NCBI RefSeq assembly: GCF_023053635.1
Contig: NC_086183.1
Location: forward strand, 1,495,501-1,559,500
Length of the DNA: 64,000 nucleotides
Origin: Elgaria multicarinata webbii
Taxonomy: Eukaryota > Chordata > Lepidosauria > Squamata > Anguidae
Reading direction: 5' to 3'
The notes under the pieces were generated by a model. That model made no database searches, was not told the DNA's origin, and was given only the letters and a program-made list of their open reading frames with translations. Below are positions 53,601 to 62,184 of the stretch, piece by piece. Made by a program: the position numbers and the translations under genes. Within the stretch, counting starts at the first letter, position 1; the number at the start of each line of letters is the position of its first letter.

Positions 53601-56473
53601 TTCTTCTTCATTAAAGTGTTTTCCGCAATGGGGATCTGCTGAGCCCCCCTTTCCGCTTGATCCTCTCCAAGAGCACCCTGCAGGAATGGAACTCCGTCCT
53701 GAGCCTCTTGTCAGAAAAGGCAAACCTGCGGAGTGGAGCTGTCAAAAAGTGAGTCTCCTGAGCAAACGCCACATCTGTCTGCATCCTTTCCTTTTTCTGT
53801 TCCTTTTTGTTTCCTGTTTAAAAACAAATGTGCAGCCTGCTATACATGGGCTGCATCCTGCCCTGCCCCAAAGGAGAGCATGACGTTTGGAGCCCTGATG
53901 GGGAGTCATTTGGCTCCAGTATCGATTGTGGCTTTGCCTTCCAAGAGACATTGCTGGTGCTGAGTGACCAATTCCAGGAATATGTGGAAGGTTTTCTAGC
54001 CCATGTCACAAAGGTTGCTGTTTTAGGATTACGAGAACATTCTCATGTATACCAGGGCTTGTCTAGATGATGGGTTTGCCCAGGGTGAATTCGTAGTAGT
54101 GGCAGGTCATCTACATGATGCAGCTGCCATTGCAAAGCTATCCAGGGGCAAACCCCAGAAACTCCGCTGAGAAAAACTTGGGCACTTACCCTGCCTTTTT
54201 TGTCCGCAGAGGTGAGTTACAGCCAATGGCACCCCTTGGTTGGCTGCTATTGTCTGGACAGGGAAGGAGGCAGACCTCCAGGAGCTCAGGAGAGCCCCAT
54301 GGTAAATAATAAATAAATAAAAACAGGGTGGGGGGAGGAGAGGAACAGGGCTCGTTCCTCCCCCCGATTTTTATTTTATTTGTATCTGCGAAGCTGTGCA
54401 GATACAGATAAGAATAGTTTTTTAAAAGGGCAGGGGAGAACAGGCAGCCAGAGGGAGGTCAGATGGTTTGGGTGCCCTGCGTCCCTCTCATCCTCCTCTG
54501 GCTGCCTCGTTCCTCCCCCATCCGTCCCGGTGATCAGCGCAGCAGTAGCTGCGGGGGAAAATCCGCCCTTGCATTCCTTCCCGTGCAGATGCCAGGAAGG
54601 ACCGCAAGTGTGGGAGCCGGAGGCCTCATGGCACCAAAGCACCGCTGTCAAGACGGGGGTCCTGATGCGTACATGAAAATATACTCTTTAAATTGTGAAC
54701 TGCCCAGAGATACTCAGCTGTTTGGCAGTATCAAAATGTAATAAAATTAATTAATTAATAAATATTTCTTCAGTAAAATGTATCTCGATTTTACAGCAGT
54801 TTAACTATCACAATTTCTTTATTCAAGACTCATTGCCTTGAATAAGGACGCTAGGAATTCTGTTATATTGCTCACTGCCATCACGGGACTACCATTCCCA
54901 GAGCAAAGAGAATGGCATTTTAAAACCAGCATATTGTTTGTGCTCCTTGTCTAACACAATGGTTTACCATTGTGAGAGATCACACTGAAACTGGGCAGGT
55001 ACATTTTTGATCCAATTTTTTGTTTAAAGTTTGGATACCTGTTCAATCTGTGCATTTTTAAGGTGAGAGGAAAGATGTAAAATAGAGTGTTGTGTGAAGC
55101 CTTGAAAACATTGTGAAATCTTAAATAGATAACTAATTCTTGATAGTAACAGTGGAACCCCTGTAAAATTCTGTGAATCAAGCAGGGTGGTGGCATGATA
55201 CCAAACCCAGTGTAATCCTATGCATGTTTACTCAGAAGTAAGACTCACTGTATTCAATACGGCTCACTCCAAGGCAAGTATGTATAGGAATGCAGCGTCG
55301 ACCTTATTTCTTCCCTACCAGCCTCGCTTTCTCTTAAGGTGTGTTCCCATTTTGTGGTAAGAACGAGAAAGCTGCTCCTCCCTATGGGGGGAGTTCATTG
55401 TCCAGCCGAGAGTCAATTTTGAGATGGACAAGTGGGTAAGATTCCAAGAACGCGTTTATTTGATGCAATTTGCCTCAGGCCCATACAAGCAAGGAAGTAT
55501 GAGCGCCGTTCTGTAGTTACAGTGGTTATTTTATACACATCAGATCTGTCAAGGCTCCATCTTGTTGCTATTCTTTTTAAGGCATGGCGGTGTGCCAAGT
55601 TTTCTCAGTAGAAAATGATACTTCTAGCTTTTGCTTAGCAACTGGAAAATTCCAGTCAACCCCCAACATTTTGGTGGCTGTCCTAGCGACACACTTTGCA
55701 CTTCTTGTATCTAAAGTTAAAGCTTTCCCCCAGCGGTTTTAGCTGACTGATGTCTGTGTAGTTCAAGGATTTAGTAAAATTTCTCACAATTGCCTCAACT
55801 CCCTGCCAGGCTCTGCAAGCTGAATGGCGCCGGCGTCTCCAGTGGGGAGGATCTCGTGAGCGGAGACTACTACGTGGCTGTGGGGCTGGAGAAGTACAAA
55901 AGCCTGCCCTACTTCGAATTGTTGGTGCCCCCAAAGCTAGGGCACCGGCCTTTTCGGTATGTGCTTGAAGCCCTTCTGGCTCCAGGTTTCCGATGGCCCG
56001 TAGGCAAGGCACCCTCCCTCCATGGGGCCCCTCCCTGAGTGAGTCTACGTTCTCACCACGCCCGCCCGCAGTCACCAGCTGCTCTTCCTCATCACCGCTC
56101 CCCCTTGCATGCTCGACAGGCCGAGAGCGAGGGAGCAAGGGGGCCATGCCGCCCCGCCCCCACTCCGGGCTCACCTTCTCACCATGGTCTGGGCCAGGGT
56201 GGGAGGCAGGTGGCCATGCCAACCCTTGACGCTGGCTCTGGATTGAGGCCACTGGGGGCAACTCAGGTGCTGTTGCTTAGATGGCCGCCAGCCTGTACGC
56301 ACAACCCTCGGGGGGGGGGGGGTGCTTACCTGACTTAAATGTATGTAGCGCGTCTTGTTCGAAATGTAGCCCTAGTTAGAACGGAGTATCCCTAACTGTG
56401 CGCCTAGTGAATTTGTTGTTTCTATGCTTACAGGAATCTTCCTAATAACAGAAGAAGAAACTACAGTCGTGGG
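41373..56473 (+). CDS. DCDC2B: DCDC2B, doublecortin domain containing 2B (spliced, 3' end not found)
   Basis: Exons 41373-41671, 49850-49907, 51916-51992, 53617-53748, 55810-55956 and 56434-56473 give 251 codons with consistent phases. Two doublecortin (DCX) domains are present: residues about 20-99 ([20 protein letters not shown] to [16 protein letters not shown]) and about 142-224 ([20 protein letters not shown] to [20 protein letters not shown]). Tandem DCX domains bind and stabilise microtubules in this family. The protein is also close to DCDC2; the neighbours CCDC28B and IQCC decide for DCDC2B. The start at 41373 has A at -3; no upstream in-frame ATG was seen. The last recognised exon ends NRRRNYSRG at a GT donor, so a variable C-terminal exon must follow, not identified. 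Human length is about 350 aa, from memory. Confidence 0.92.
42095..42135. repeat. (GAT)n microsatellite
   Basis: About 12 GAT/GAC-type triplets in DCDC2B intron 1. Confidence 0.93.
42713..42895. mobile_element. Foldback MITE, GGTGACCATATGG family, copy 1
   Basis: GAGTAGGGTGACCATATGGA at the left and a decayed inverse (GGTCAACCTACTC) at the right. GGGCTCCTGTATCTTTAACA and GGGAATTTCAGCAGGTG on the left arm pair with CACCTGGTGAAATTCCC and GAAGCTGCAGGAGCCCTGCC on the right. The two arms form one hairpin of about 183 bp. Confidence 0.87.
42914..42990 (-). mobile_element. L2-type LINE, 3' tail, antisense
   Basis: ATTATTTATTTATATAGCAC, CATCAATGTACATGGTGCTG and TACAGAGTAAAACAGTAAAT, abutting the foldback MITE. 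Confidence 0.88.
42991..44780. other. DCDC2B intron 1, no recognised element
   Basis: A G run near 43680 and an A-rich patch near 44630 are the only low-complexity features. Open frames on both strands are unsupported. Confidence 0.5.
44785..44895. mobile_element. Foldback repeat with CATCTGGAG / ACTACAGTTCCCATC arms
   Basis: CTCCAGATGTTTTGGACTAC and CAGTTCCCATCAACC face GGGTGATGGAAAGGTGTAAT and CACCTGGAG. This is a common reptile repeat; fragments also occur at 10690, 24310, 35450, 36205, 50395, 52240 and 52670. Confidence 0.7.
45199..45262. mobile_element. GGGTGCAATCCTATGCAT family, half copy
   Basis: TTAGGGTGCAATCCTATGCA then TGTTTAGACAGAAAAAAGTC and CCATTCCCAGCATTCCCCAG; the right arm is missing. 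Confidence 0.8.
45354..45424 (+). mobile_element. L2-type LINE, 3' tail
   Basis: TTTTGTGAACCTCCCAGAGA, GCTCCGGCTATTGCGCGGGA and TAGAAATG then (TAAA)n. Only the last 70 bp remain. Confidence 0.85.
46395..46645 (+). mobile_element. MIR-like SINE
   Basis: CAGTTTGAATCTAGCTACCA (B-box-like), CATGGGCAAGACCCC, then TACAATATGAGGAAAGTAAA, CAAGGTTATTTTAATGGTTT and AACATTTGATAGCACTACAA. Old and diverged. Confidence 0.65.
46744..48495 (-). mobile_element. CR1 LINE, 3' half, antisense, interrupted by an L2 tail
   Basis: Starts with a degraded inverted CR1 tail (ATCAGAATGACAGAATAATA). Antisense frames give [60 protein letters not shown] and FADDTKLL (RT catalytic block), ending near the RT start ([20 protein letters not shown]). 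Several frame breaks. The L2 tail sits at 46877-47036. Confidence 0.93.
46877..47036 (+). mobile_element. L2-type LINE, 3' tail, nested in CR1
   Basis: GTTATCCTGGTTGTGC through GAACCGCCCAGAGAGCTTCG, GCTATTGGGCGGTATAAAAA and (TAAA)n. TAGT flanks both sides of the insert. Confidence 0.92.
48501..49490 (-). mobile_element. Fossil Ty1/copia-type retrotransposon fragment
   Basis: The minus strand carries part of a copia reverse transcriptase: [60 protein letters not shown] and the YVDD catalytic box, then a piece of the region leading to RNase H. About 1 kb of the pol region only; no LTRs, gag, protease or integrase were seen. It is broken, with a few breaks. It abuts a CR1 end and a foldback MITE in DCDC2B intron 1. 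Confidence 0.9.
49487..49790. mobile_element. Foldback MITE, GGTGACCATATGG family, two copies side by side
   Basis: 49491-49640 and 49640-49790 each carry GGGAATTT(C/T), CAGGTG and TGCATGC cores with GCAGGAGCC or CTCCTGCAGC arms; the two are in opposite orientation and share a junction near 49640. The last end reads CCATATGGTTGCCCTA. This lies 60 bp before DCDC2B exon 2. Confidence 0.8.
49850..49907 (+). CDS. DCDC2B: DCDC2B exon 2 (58 nt linker)
   Basis: Acceptor TTCTTCCCGCAG; the first base completes Asn. [19 protein letters not shown] corresponds to the YLDIGEIKKRP linker of DCDC2. Donor GTGAGT. Confidence 0.88.
51174..51873 (+). mobile_element. CR1 LINE, 3' fragment
   Basis: Starts in the RT region (GGGCTCAGTCCTGGGCCCAG), includes [20 protein letters not shown], and ends TTCTATGATTCTAT. 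Compared with the intact element it lacks internal stretches of the C-terminal coding part (near 51475 and 51740). Lies 43 bp before DCDC2B exon 3. Confidence 0.95.
51916..51992 (+). CDS. DCDC2B: DCDC2B exon 3 (77 nt)
   Basis: Acceptor CTGACCTTAAG (weak, no long pyrimidine run), donor [26 protein letters not shown] and LPCII align with the RINVSARFRKPLQEPCTI stretch of DCDC2. An alternative acceptor at 51925 would break the phase with exon 2. It starts about 40 bp after a CR1 insertion. Confidence 0.82.
53094..53330 (+). mobile_element. tRNA-derived SINE
   Basis: Pol III A box in GTGTAGTGGCTAGAGTGTTG and B box in GGGTTCTAGTCCCC. The body has CTTTGGGCCAGACTCACTGA and GGGGTTGTTGTGAAGATAAA, and the tail is (AAT)n-like. 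Widespread SINE type in squamates as I recall it. Confidence 0.85.
53617..53748 (+). CDS. DCDC2B: DCDC2B exon 4 (second DCX domain, first half)
   Basis: Acceptor TTCTTCATTAAAG, donor [41 protein letters not shown] and RSGAVKK match the DCX core. Confidence 0.93.
54056..54675 (+). mobile_element. Nonautonomous repeat sharing CTTGTCTAGATG / AAGCGCC ends, copy 2
   Basis: AGGGCTTGTCTAGATGATGG starts it; then GATGCAGCTGCCATTGCAAA, ATCTGCGAAGCTGTGCAGAT, and near the end CCGTGCAGATGCCAGGAAGG and GGCACCAAAGC. Same block order as 57788-59165. No coding region. Confidence 0.65.
54676..55809. other. DCDC2B intron 4, weak repeat traces
   Basis: An L2-like tail fragment (AAATTGTGAACTGCCCAGAG, then TTAATTAATAAATA) at 54685-54765 and GTGTAATCCTATGCATGTTT at 55208-55230 (fragment of the GGGTGCAATCC family). 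Otherwise nothing recognised. Confidence 0.55.
55810..55956 (+). CDS. DCDC2B: DCDC2B exon 5 (second DCX domain, second half)
   Basis: Acceptor AACTCCCTGCCAG, donor [44 protein letters not shown] and GHRPFR, closely like DCDC2 (FYVAVGRDKFKKLPYSELL, MRRPFG). Confidence 0.95.
56434..56473 (+). CDS. DCDC2B: DCDC2B exon 6 (40 nt), probable
   Basis: Acceptor TTCTATGCTTACAG completes Arg; [13 protein letters not shown]; donor GTAGGT. Phase fits exon 5. The basic, Ser-rich content suits the region after DCX2, but conservation is weak. Confidence 0.65.
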
Positions 56474-57787
56474 GTAGGTGGTGGATGTTTTGGCTGGCTT
56501 TCCTAGAGGCAGCACTGATCAGAGGTTATGCTTGTAAAAGGGGGTAAGGAGATACTGCAGCTGAAAGAAGTATATTTCAGCCACTGGTTGTGGGACGGTT
56601 TCTCATGTAAGGTTTTTTCAAAAACAGGGCAACCACTTCCCTGTGTGATGAAATGGGAGGTATACAGCCATTTCATTTGGAGAGAGAAATTCAGGTTGAA
56701 ATCTCATGTTGCCAGATCTCAATGAGGAGGCTGCCATAGCTTCCTCACGTTCTCAGTGCCATCAACAAGGGGTTATGGAGGAGCAATGGTTAAACATTCC
56801 TGTATGTTCCACACCCTCCACTAGAGACTGGAATCTCTCTTTGCCCCAGGTTTCTCTTCAGGATAACATCCCCATGTGACTATGTGCCAGAAGTCCAAAA
56901 TCCTGGGAGTCTTTGAGCTTTCCTAAACAAGGCTTTTATTGTGTGCTCAACATTCCTCACTTTAGAAGTTGTTGTCGTTGTCTACTATCCAGTTTCTCTT
57001 CCGGTTTTTAAAAGCAATTGGGGAGCAGGGCAATGTTAATCCAGATTTTTTTGTGAAGGTGTAACAAGGTGCTAGTCCCTGTAGTTGCATTATTCTGCTA
57101 GACCACAGCGCCACCTCGCAGTTATGTACCAGAAAGGCCGGACAGGAAAACAATCCACATACAGTTCTGATCTTAATTCTGCAAGGAAACCAGAGGTGGA
57201 AACAGCAGCTTAAACAACCTCATCTCGCAAAGCTCTCCCTCTGGCCTGAAAGGTGAACCATTGGAAGTGGCGGCGAGTGAGCGAGCACAGGAGAGGCCGA
57301 AGGCGCTTCTAGGTAGGGCTTCCACTGTGCAGCCCCCGTGGCCTCGGCCACGGAGCCCAGGCGCGGTCGTCTTCAGGTTGAGGCTTCCCCTTGTTTCCCT
57401 ATGGCATCTTCCATCTTTTTTTCTTATTGGGGAAAAAAAGCCATTAAGAAAAAACAGAATATCTGCACGACACTTCTTGACAGCCAGCACTAGGAGCTCT
57501 TCCAAGAAAAACAGCTCAAGCTTCTCTGATTTTTTTCTTTCAAAAGGAATAAACACTAATGTATAGATTCATGTACAGACTAAAACTACAAAGCAAACAA
57601 GAAAAGTTTGTATTTCATAAGCCCACGAGCAAGCAAATTTTGGATAGGTGCTGCATTCGCCCTATACCATACCTATGTCAAAGGAACAGGACTCTGACTT
57701 TACAGTCACAGTTCGTTGCATTCTCTTTTTATGGGGTCCCTTGGGTGCAGGCTGAAGATATTTAGTCAGCAACTGCCACCTTACCAG
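56474..57787. other. Downstream of last recognised DCDC2B exon, no gene recognised
   Basis: 57250-57400 is CpG-richer (GGCGGCGAGTGAGCGAGC). It is a possible promoter or exon, but neither strand gives a peptide I recognise, including TMEM234 which follows DCDC2B in human. The remaining DCDC2B exon(s) could lie here. Confidence 0.45.
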
Positions 57788-59165
57788 GGGGTTGTCCATA
57801 CGGCTGTTTACTGCGCTGAAAATGCGCATTTTCGCATCTTTGGACAGATGACATAGCTGCAAAGGTGAAGCCATTGAGGGGCAAACCCTGGAACATCCGC
57901 TCCAAAAAAGTCAGGCATTTACGCCGACTTTTTTGGCAGCAGAGGCGAATCCACAGCTGTAAAAAAGCCCCAAAACATTTTTAAAATCATAAAAATGGGG
58001 GGGGGGGGAGGAACAGTGCTGTTCTCCCCCTTTTTTAAGTTTTATGCTCTAAATCTGCAGACCTCCACAGAAACAAATATAAATTTGGGAGGACTGGGCA
58101 ACCCCCATGCGGAACTGTGAGATTTGGCTGTTTAAATTTTTTAAAAAGGGGAGGGAGAGATGGCCCCATTCCTTTTCTCCCCCCCCCGGGAGGAATGGCC
58201 CCGTTCCTTTCCTACACCACCCTGAGTCCTTTTCAAAATTTTTTTTTAAAGAGTCTGAATATGCTGGGCTGAAAACAACAGAATGAAATTTAATAGGGGT
58301 AAATGCCAAGTTCTACATCTAGGAAATAGAAACCAATTGCACAAGCATACTTTGCTCAGCAATACTACAAACAAGAAGGATCTTGGAATTGTTATAGATC
58401 ACAAGCCAAATATGAGCCAACAGTGTGATGTGGATGCAAAAAAGGCAAATGCTATTTTGAGCTGCATTAATAGAAGTATAGCTTCCAAATTGCGTGAGGT
58501 ACTGGTTCCTCCCTATTCGGTCCTGGTTAGGCCTCATCTAGAGTATTCTGTCCAGTTCTGGGCTCCACAGTTCAAGAAGGATGCAGACAAGCTGGAGCAT
58601 GTTCAGAGGAGGACAACCAGGTTGATCAGGGGTCTGGAAACAAAGCCCTATGAAGAGAGGCTGAAAGAACTGGGCATGTTTAGCCTGGAGAAGAGAAGAT
58701 TGAGGGGAGACATGATAGCACTCTTCAAATACTTAAAGGGTTGTCACACAGAGGAGGGTCAGGATCTCTTCTCGAGCCTCCCAGAGTGCAGGACATGGAA
58801 TAATGGGCTGCAGTTACAGGAAGCCAGATTCTGGCTGGACATCAGGAAAAACTTCTTCACTGTTAGAGCAGTGCGACGGTGGAATCAGTTACCTAGGGAG
58901 GTTGTGGGCTCTCCCACACTAGAGGCCTTCAAGAGGCAGCTGGACAACCATCTGTCAGGGATGCTTTAGGGTGGATTCCTGCATTGAGCAGGGGGTTGGA
59001 CTTGATGGCCTTGTAGGCCCCTTCCAACTCTGCTATTCTATGATTCTATGTGGGGGACTGGGCAACCTCCAGGAAAAGTTGCACTTGCCTTCCTTCCCAT
59101 TCAACCCCCGGGAAGGAAGGCAAATGTGGGTGCAAGGCGCCTCCCGGCACCAAAGCGCCTACATA
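57788..59165 (+). mobile_element. Nonautonomous repeat sharing CTTGTCTAGATG / AAGCGCC ends, copy 3, split by CR1
   Basis: GGGGGTTGTCCATACGGC and GACAGATGACATAGCTGCAA at the left; TTGCACTTGCCTTCC, GGTGCAAGGCGCCTCC and CACCAAAGCGCC at the right. GGGGACTGGGCAACC-type sequence occurs just before (58090) and just after (59055) the CR1 insertion. Confidence 0.68.
58261..59050 (+). mobile_element. CR1 LINE, 3' end, nested
   Basis: Open frame 58283-58969 (228 codons): [20 protein letters not shown] through [20 protein letters not shown] to HLSGML and stop. Ends TTCTATGATTCTATG. One short deletion relative to the intact ORF2 near the start; otherwise the frame is open, so it is a young copy. Confidence 0.96.
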
Positions 59166-59275
59166 TAGGTCACCTTCAATGAATCTCAGGAGATCATAGA
59201 ATCATAGAATAGCAGAGTTGGAAGGGGCCTACAAGGCCATCGAGTCCAACCCCCTGCTCAATGCAGGAATCCACC

Positions 59276-62173
59276 CTAAAGCATCCCTGACAGATGGTTG
59301 TCCAGCTGCCTCTTGAATGCCTCTAGTGTGGGAGAGCCCACAACCTCCCTAGGTAGCTGATTCCATTGTCGCACTGCTCTAACAGTCAGGAAGTTTTTCC
59401 TGATGTCCAGCCGGAATCTGGCTTCCTTTAACTTGAGCCCGTTATTCCGTGTCCTGCACTCTGGGAGGATCGAGAAGAGATCCTGGCCCTCCTCTGTGTG
59501 ACAACCTTTTAAGTATTTGAAGACTGCTATCATGTCTCCCCTCAATCTTCTCTTCTCCAGGCTAAACATGCCCAGTTCTTTCAGTCTCTCTTCATAGGGC
59601 TTTGTTTCCAGACCTCTGATCATCCTGGTTGCCCTCTTCTGAACACGCTCCAGCTTGTCTGCGTCCTTCTTGAATTGTGGAGCCCAGAACTGGACGCAAT
59701 ACTCTAGATGAGGCCTAACCAGGGCCGAATAGAGAGGAACCAGTACCTCACGTGATTTGGAAGCTATACTTCTATTAATGCAGCCCAAAATAACATTTGC
59801 CTTTCTTGCAGCCATATCGCACTGTTGGCTCATATTCAGCTTGTGATCTACAACAATTCCAAGATCTTTCTCGTTTGTAGTATTGCTGAGCCAAGTGTCC
59901 CCCATCTTGTAACTGTGCATTTGGTTTCTATTCCCTAAATGTAGAAATTGGCATTTATCCCTATTAAATTTCATTCTGTTGTTTTCAGCCCAGCACTCCA
60001 GCCTATCAAGATCACTTTGAAGTTTGTTTCTGTCTTCCAGGGTATTAGCTATCCCACCCAATTTTGTGTCATCTGCAAATTTGATCAGCGTTCCCTGCAC
60101 CTCCTCGTCCAAATCATTAATAAAAATGTTGAAGAGCACTGGGCCCAGGACTGAGCCCTGCGGCACCCCACTCGTTGCCTCTCCCCAGTTTGAGAAGGTT
60201 CCATTGATAAGTACTCTTTGAGTCCGATTCTGTAGCCAACTGTGGATCCACCTAATAGTTGTTCCATCTAGCCCACTTTTAGCTAGTTTGTTAATCAGAA
60301 TGTCATGTGGTACTTTGTCAAAAGCTTTGCTGAAGTCAAGATATATGACGTCCACAGCATTCTCACAGTCCGCAAGGGAGGTTATCCTATCAAAAAATGA
60401 GATCAAATTAGTCTGACAGGACTTGTTCCTGACAAATCCATGTTGGCTTCTAGTAATCACTGCATTGATTTCAAGGTGTTTACAGATGGACTTCTTTATA
60501 ATCTGCTCCAGAATTTTCCCAGGGATGGATGTCAGACTGACTGGTCTGTAGTTCCCAGGTTCCTCCTTTTTGCCCTTTTTGAAGATAGGGACAACGTTAG
60601 CCCTCCTCCAGTCATCCGGCACCTCACCCGTCTTCCATGATTTTGCAAAGATAATAGACAAAGGTTCTGAGAGTTCTTCCGCTAGCTCCTTCATTACTTT
60701 AGGATGCAGTTCATCGGGCCCTGGAGATTTGAACTCATTCAAGGAAATTAGGTGTTCTTTGACCATTTGTTTATCAATCACAAACTGCAATCCTGCCCCC
60801 TCAACTTCTGCTTCACTTTTTCCAGGGGGGTCATAGACCCGCTTTTGGGAGAAGACCGAGGCAAAGTAGGAATTGAGCACTTCAGCCTTTTCTTTGCCAT
60901 CTGTTATCAATTTGCCATCCTCATTAAGCAGTTGAACCACCATTTCTTTCCTCTGTCTTTTACTACTCACGTATCTGAAGAAAGCCTTTTTATTGCTTTT
61001 AGCATCCCTCGCTAATCTCAGCTCATTCACAGCTTTAGCCTTCCTGACGCCATTTCGGCACTTCTGCGCCACTTGTCTGTACTCTTCTTTTGTAGCCTGG
61101 CCTTCCTTCCACTTCCTATATGTATCCCTTTTTGTTTTCAGTTCATCAATAAGCTTTTTGTGGAGCCACATTGGTTTCCTCTGTTGTCTTCTATCTTTTC
61201 TCCTTGTTGGAATTGTTTGTAACTGTGCCTTTAAAATTTCATTTTTTAGATACTCCCACCCATCCTGCACTCCTTTTCTCTTTAGGCTCCCTTGCCACGG
61301 GACCTTACTTATTATAGTTCTGAGTTTATTAAAATCAGCTTTCCTAAAATCCAGAGTACGTGTATGGCTACGCTCGACTTTTGTCTCCTTCATAATCAAG
61401 AATTCAAGTATGACGTGGTCACTTTCCCCCAGAGTTCCCGTAACTGCCACTTTATCCACTAAGTCATCCCTATTGGTCAATAACAAGTCAAGGATTGCCG
61501 ATCCTCTAGTTCCTTCCACCACTTTCTGTAGGAGAAAGTTATCACCCATACATGTCAGGAATTTCTTGGAAGGGCCGCTTTTGGCAGTAATGGTCTCCCA
61601 ACAGATATCAGGGTAATTGAAGTCCCCCATCACTACTACATCACACTTCCTTGAAACACTGGTAATTTGTTTCTCAAAAGTTTCGTCCTCGTCTTCTCCT
61701 TGATTGGGTGGTCGGTAGTAGACTCCGATTATCATATTCTTTTTATTCCTAGCCCCATTTATTTTAATCCAGACGCTCTCGACGGGGCTCCCAATCTCAT
61801 CCGCCTGTATTTCTGTGCAGGGATAGGTATTTTTAACATATAGTGCAACTCCACCTCCCTTTCTATTTCTTCTGTTCTTTTTGAACAAGTTATATCCTTC
61901 AATTGCTATATTCCAGTCATGGGAGTCATCCCACCAAGTTTCAGTTATACCTACCAAGTCGTATTTGCCTTCATGTAATAAGAGTTCAAGTTCATTCTGT
62001 TTGTTTCCCATGCTCTGGGCATTAGTATAGAGACATCGAAGACCATGTGTTTTATAGTCTGGCTTTGTTCCTACATTGTTGTGGACACTATTTTGGGGCA
62101 CTGTTGGAGCTGTTCTCTGTACTGTGGTGCATTGGCCTTCATCCATTGTTGCCTCAAAATTTACGTCTCCCAC
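59276..62173 (-). CDS. CR1 ORF2: endonuclease and reverse transcriptase
   Basis: 965 aa. The N-terminal APE-type endonuclease shows NAQSMGNKQNELELLL (residue 51 on), VGITETWWDDSHDW, GDFNYPDICW (183-192) and SDHVILEF (251-258). A basic linker runs over 296-400. RT blocks are [20 protein letters not shown] (529-548), [19 protein letters not shown] (609-627), [20 protein letters not shown] (668-687) and [10 protein letters not shown] with the catalytic FADD at 699-702. The C-terminal domain ends HLSGML. The enzyme nicks target DNA and copies the element's RNA in place (target-primed reverse transcription). No stop or shift is seen. The exact start codon is uncertain; MGDVNFEATMDEGQ is the first Met after ORF1. 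Confidence 0.96.
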   Translation of the reverse strand: MGDVNFEATMDEGQCTTVQRTAPTVPQNSVHNNVGTKPDYKTHGLRCLYTNAQSMGNKQNELELLLHEGKYDLVGITETWWDDSHDWNIAIEGYNLFKKNRRNRKGGGVALYVKNTYPCTEIQADEIGSPVESVWIKINGARNKKNMIIGVYYRPPNQGEDEDETFEKQITSVSRKCDVVVMGDFNYPDICWETITAKSGPSKKFLTCMGDNFLLQKVVEGTRGSAILDLLLTNRDDLVDKVAVTGTLGESDHVILEFLIMKETKVERSHTRTLDFRKADFNKLRTIISKVPWQGSLKRKGVQDGWEYLKNEILKAQLQTIPTRRKDRRQQRKPMWLHKKLIDELKTKRDTYRKWKEGQATKEEYRQVAQKCRNGVRKAKAVNELRLARDAKSNKKAFFRYVSSKRQRKEMVVQLLNEDGKLITDGKEKAEVLNSYFASVFSQKRVYDPPGKSEAEVEGAGLQFVIDKQMVKEHLISLNEFKSPGPDELHPKVMKELAEELSEPLSIIFAKSWKTGEVPDDWRRANVVPIFKKGKKEEPGNYRPVSLTSIPGKILEQIIKKSICKHLEINAVITRSQHGFVRNKSCQTNLISFFDRITSLADCENAVDVIYLDFSKAFDKVPHDILINKLAKSGLDGTTIRWIHSWLQNRTQRVLINGTFSNWGEATSGVPQGSVLGPVLFNIFINDLDEEVQGTLIKFADDTKLGGIANTLEDRNKLQSDLDRLECWAENNRMKFNRDKCQFLHLGNRNQMHSYKMGDTWLSNTTNEKDLGIVVDHKLNMSQQCDMAARKANVILGCINRSIASKSREVLVPLYSALVRPHLEYCVQFWAPQFKKDADKLERVQKRATRMIRGLETKPYEERLKELGMFSLEKRRLRGDMIAVFKYLKGCHTEEGQDLFSILPECRTRNNGLKLKEARFRLDIRKNFLTVRAVRQWNQLPREVVGSPTLEAFKRQLDNHLSGML

Positions 62174-62184
62174 CCCTGTAAGAT

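Noticed and set aside
55683-56261. 192-codon antisense ORF
   Set aside because: Shadow of DCDC2B exon 5 and GC-rich intron.
57173-57556. 127-codon antisense ORF
   Set aside because: No recognised domain and no splice-supported neighbours; does not resemble TMEM234.
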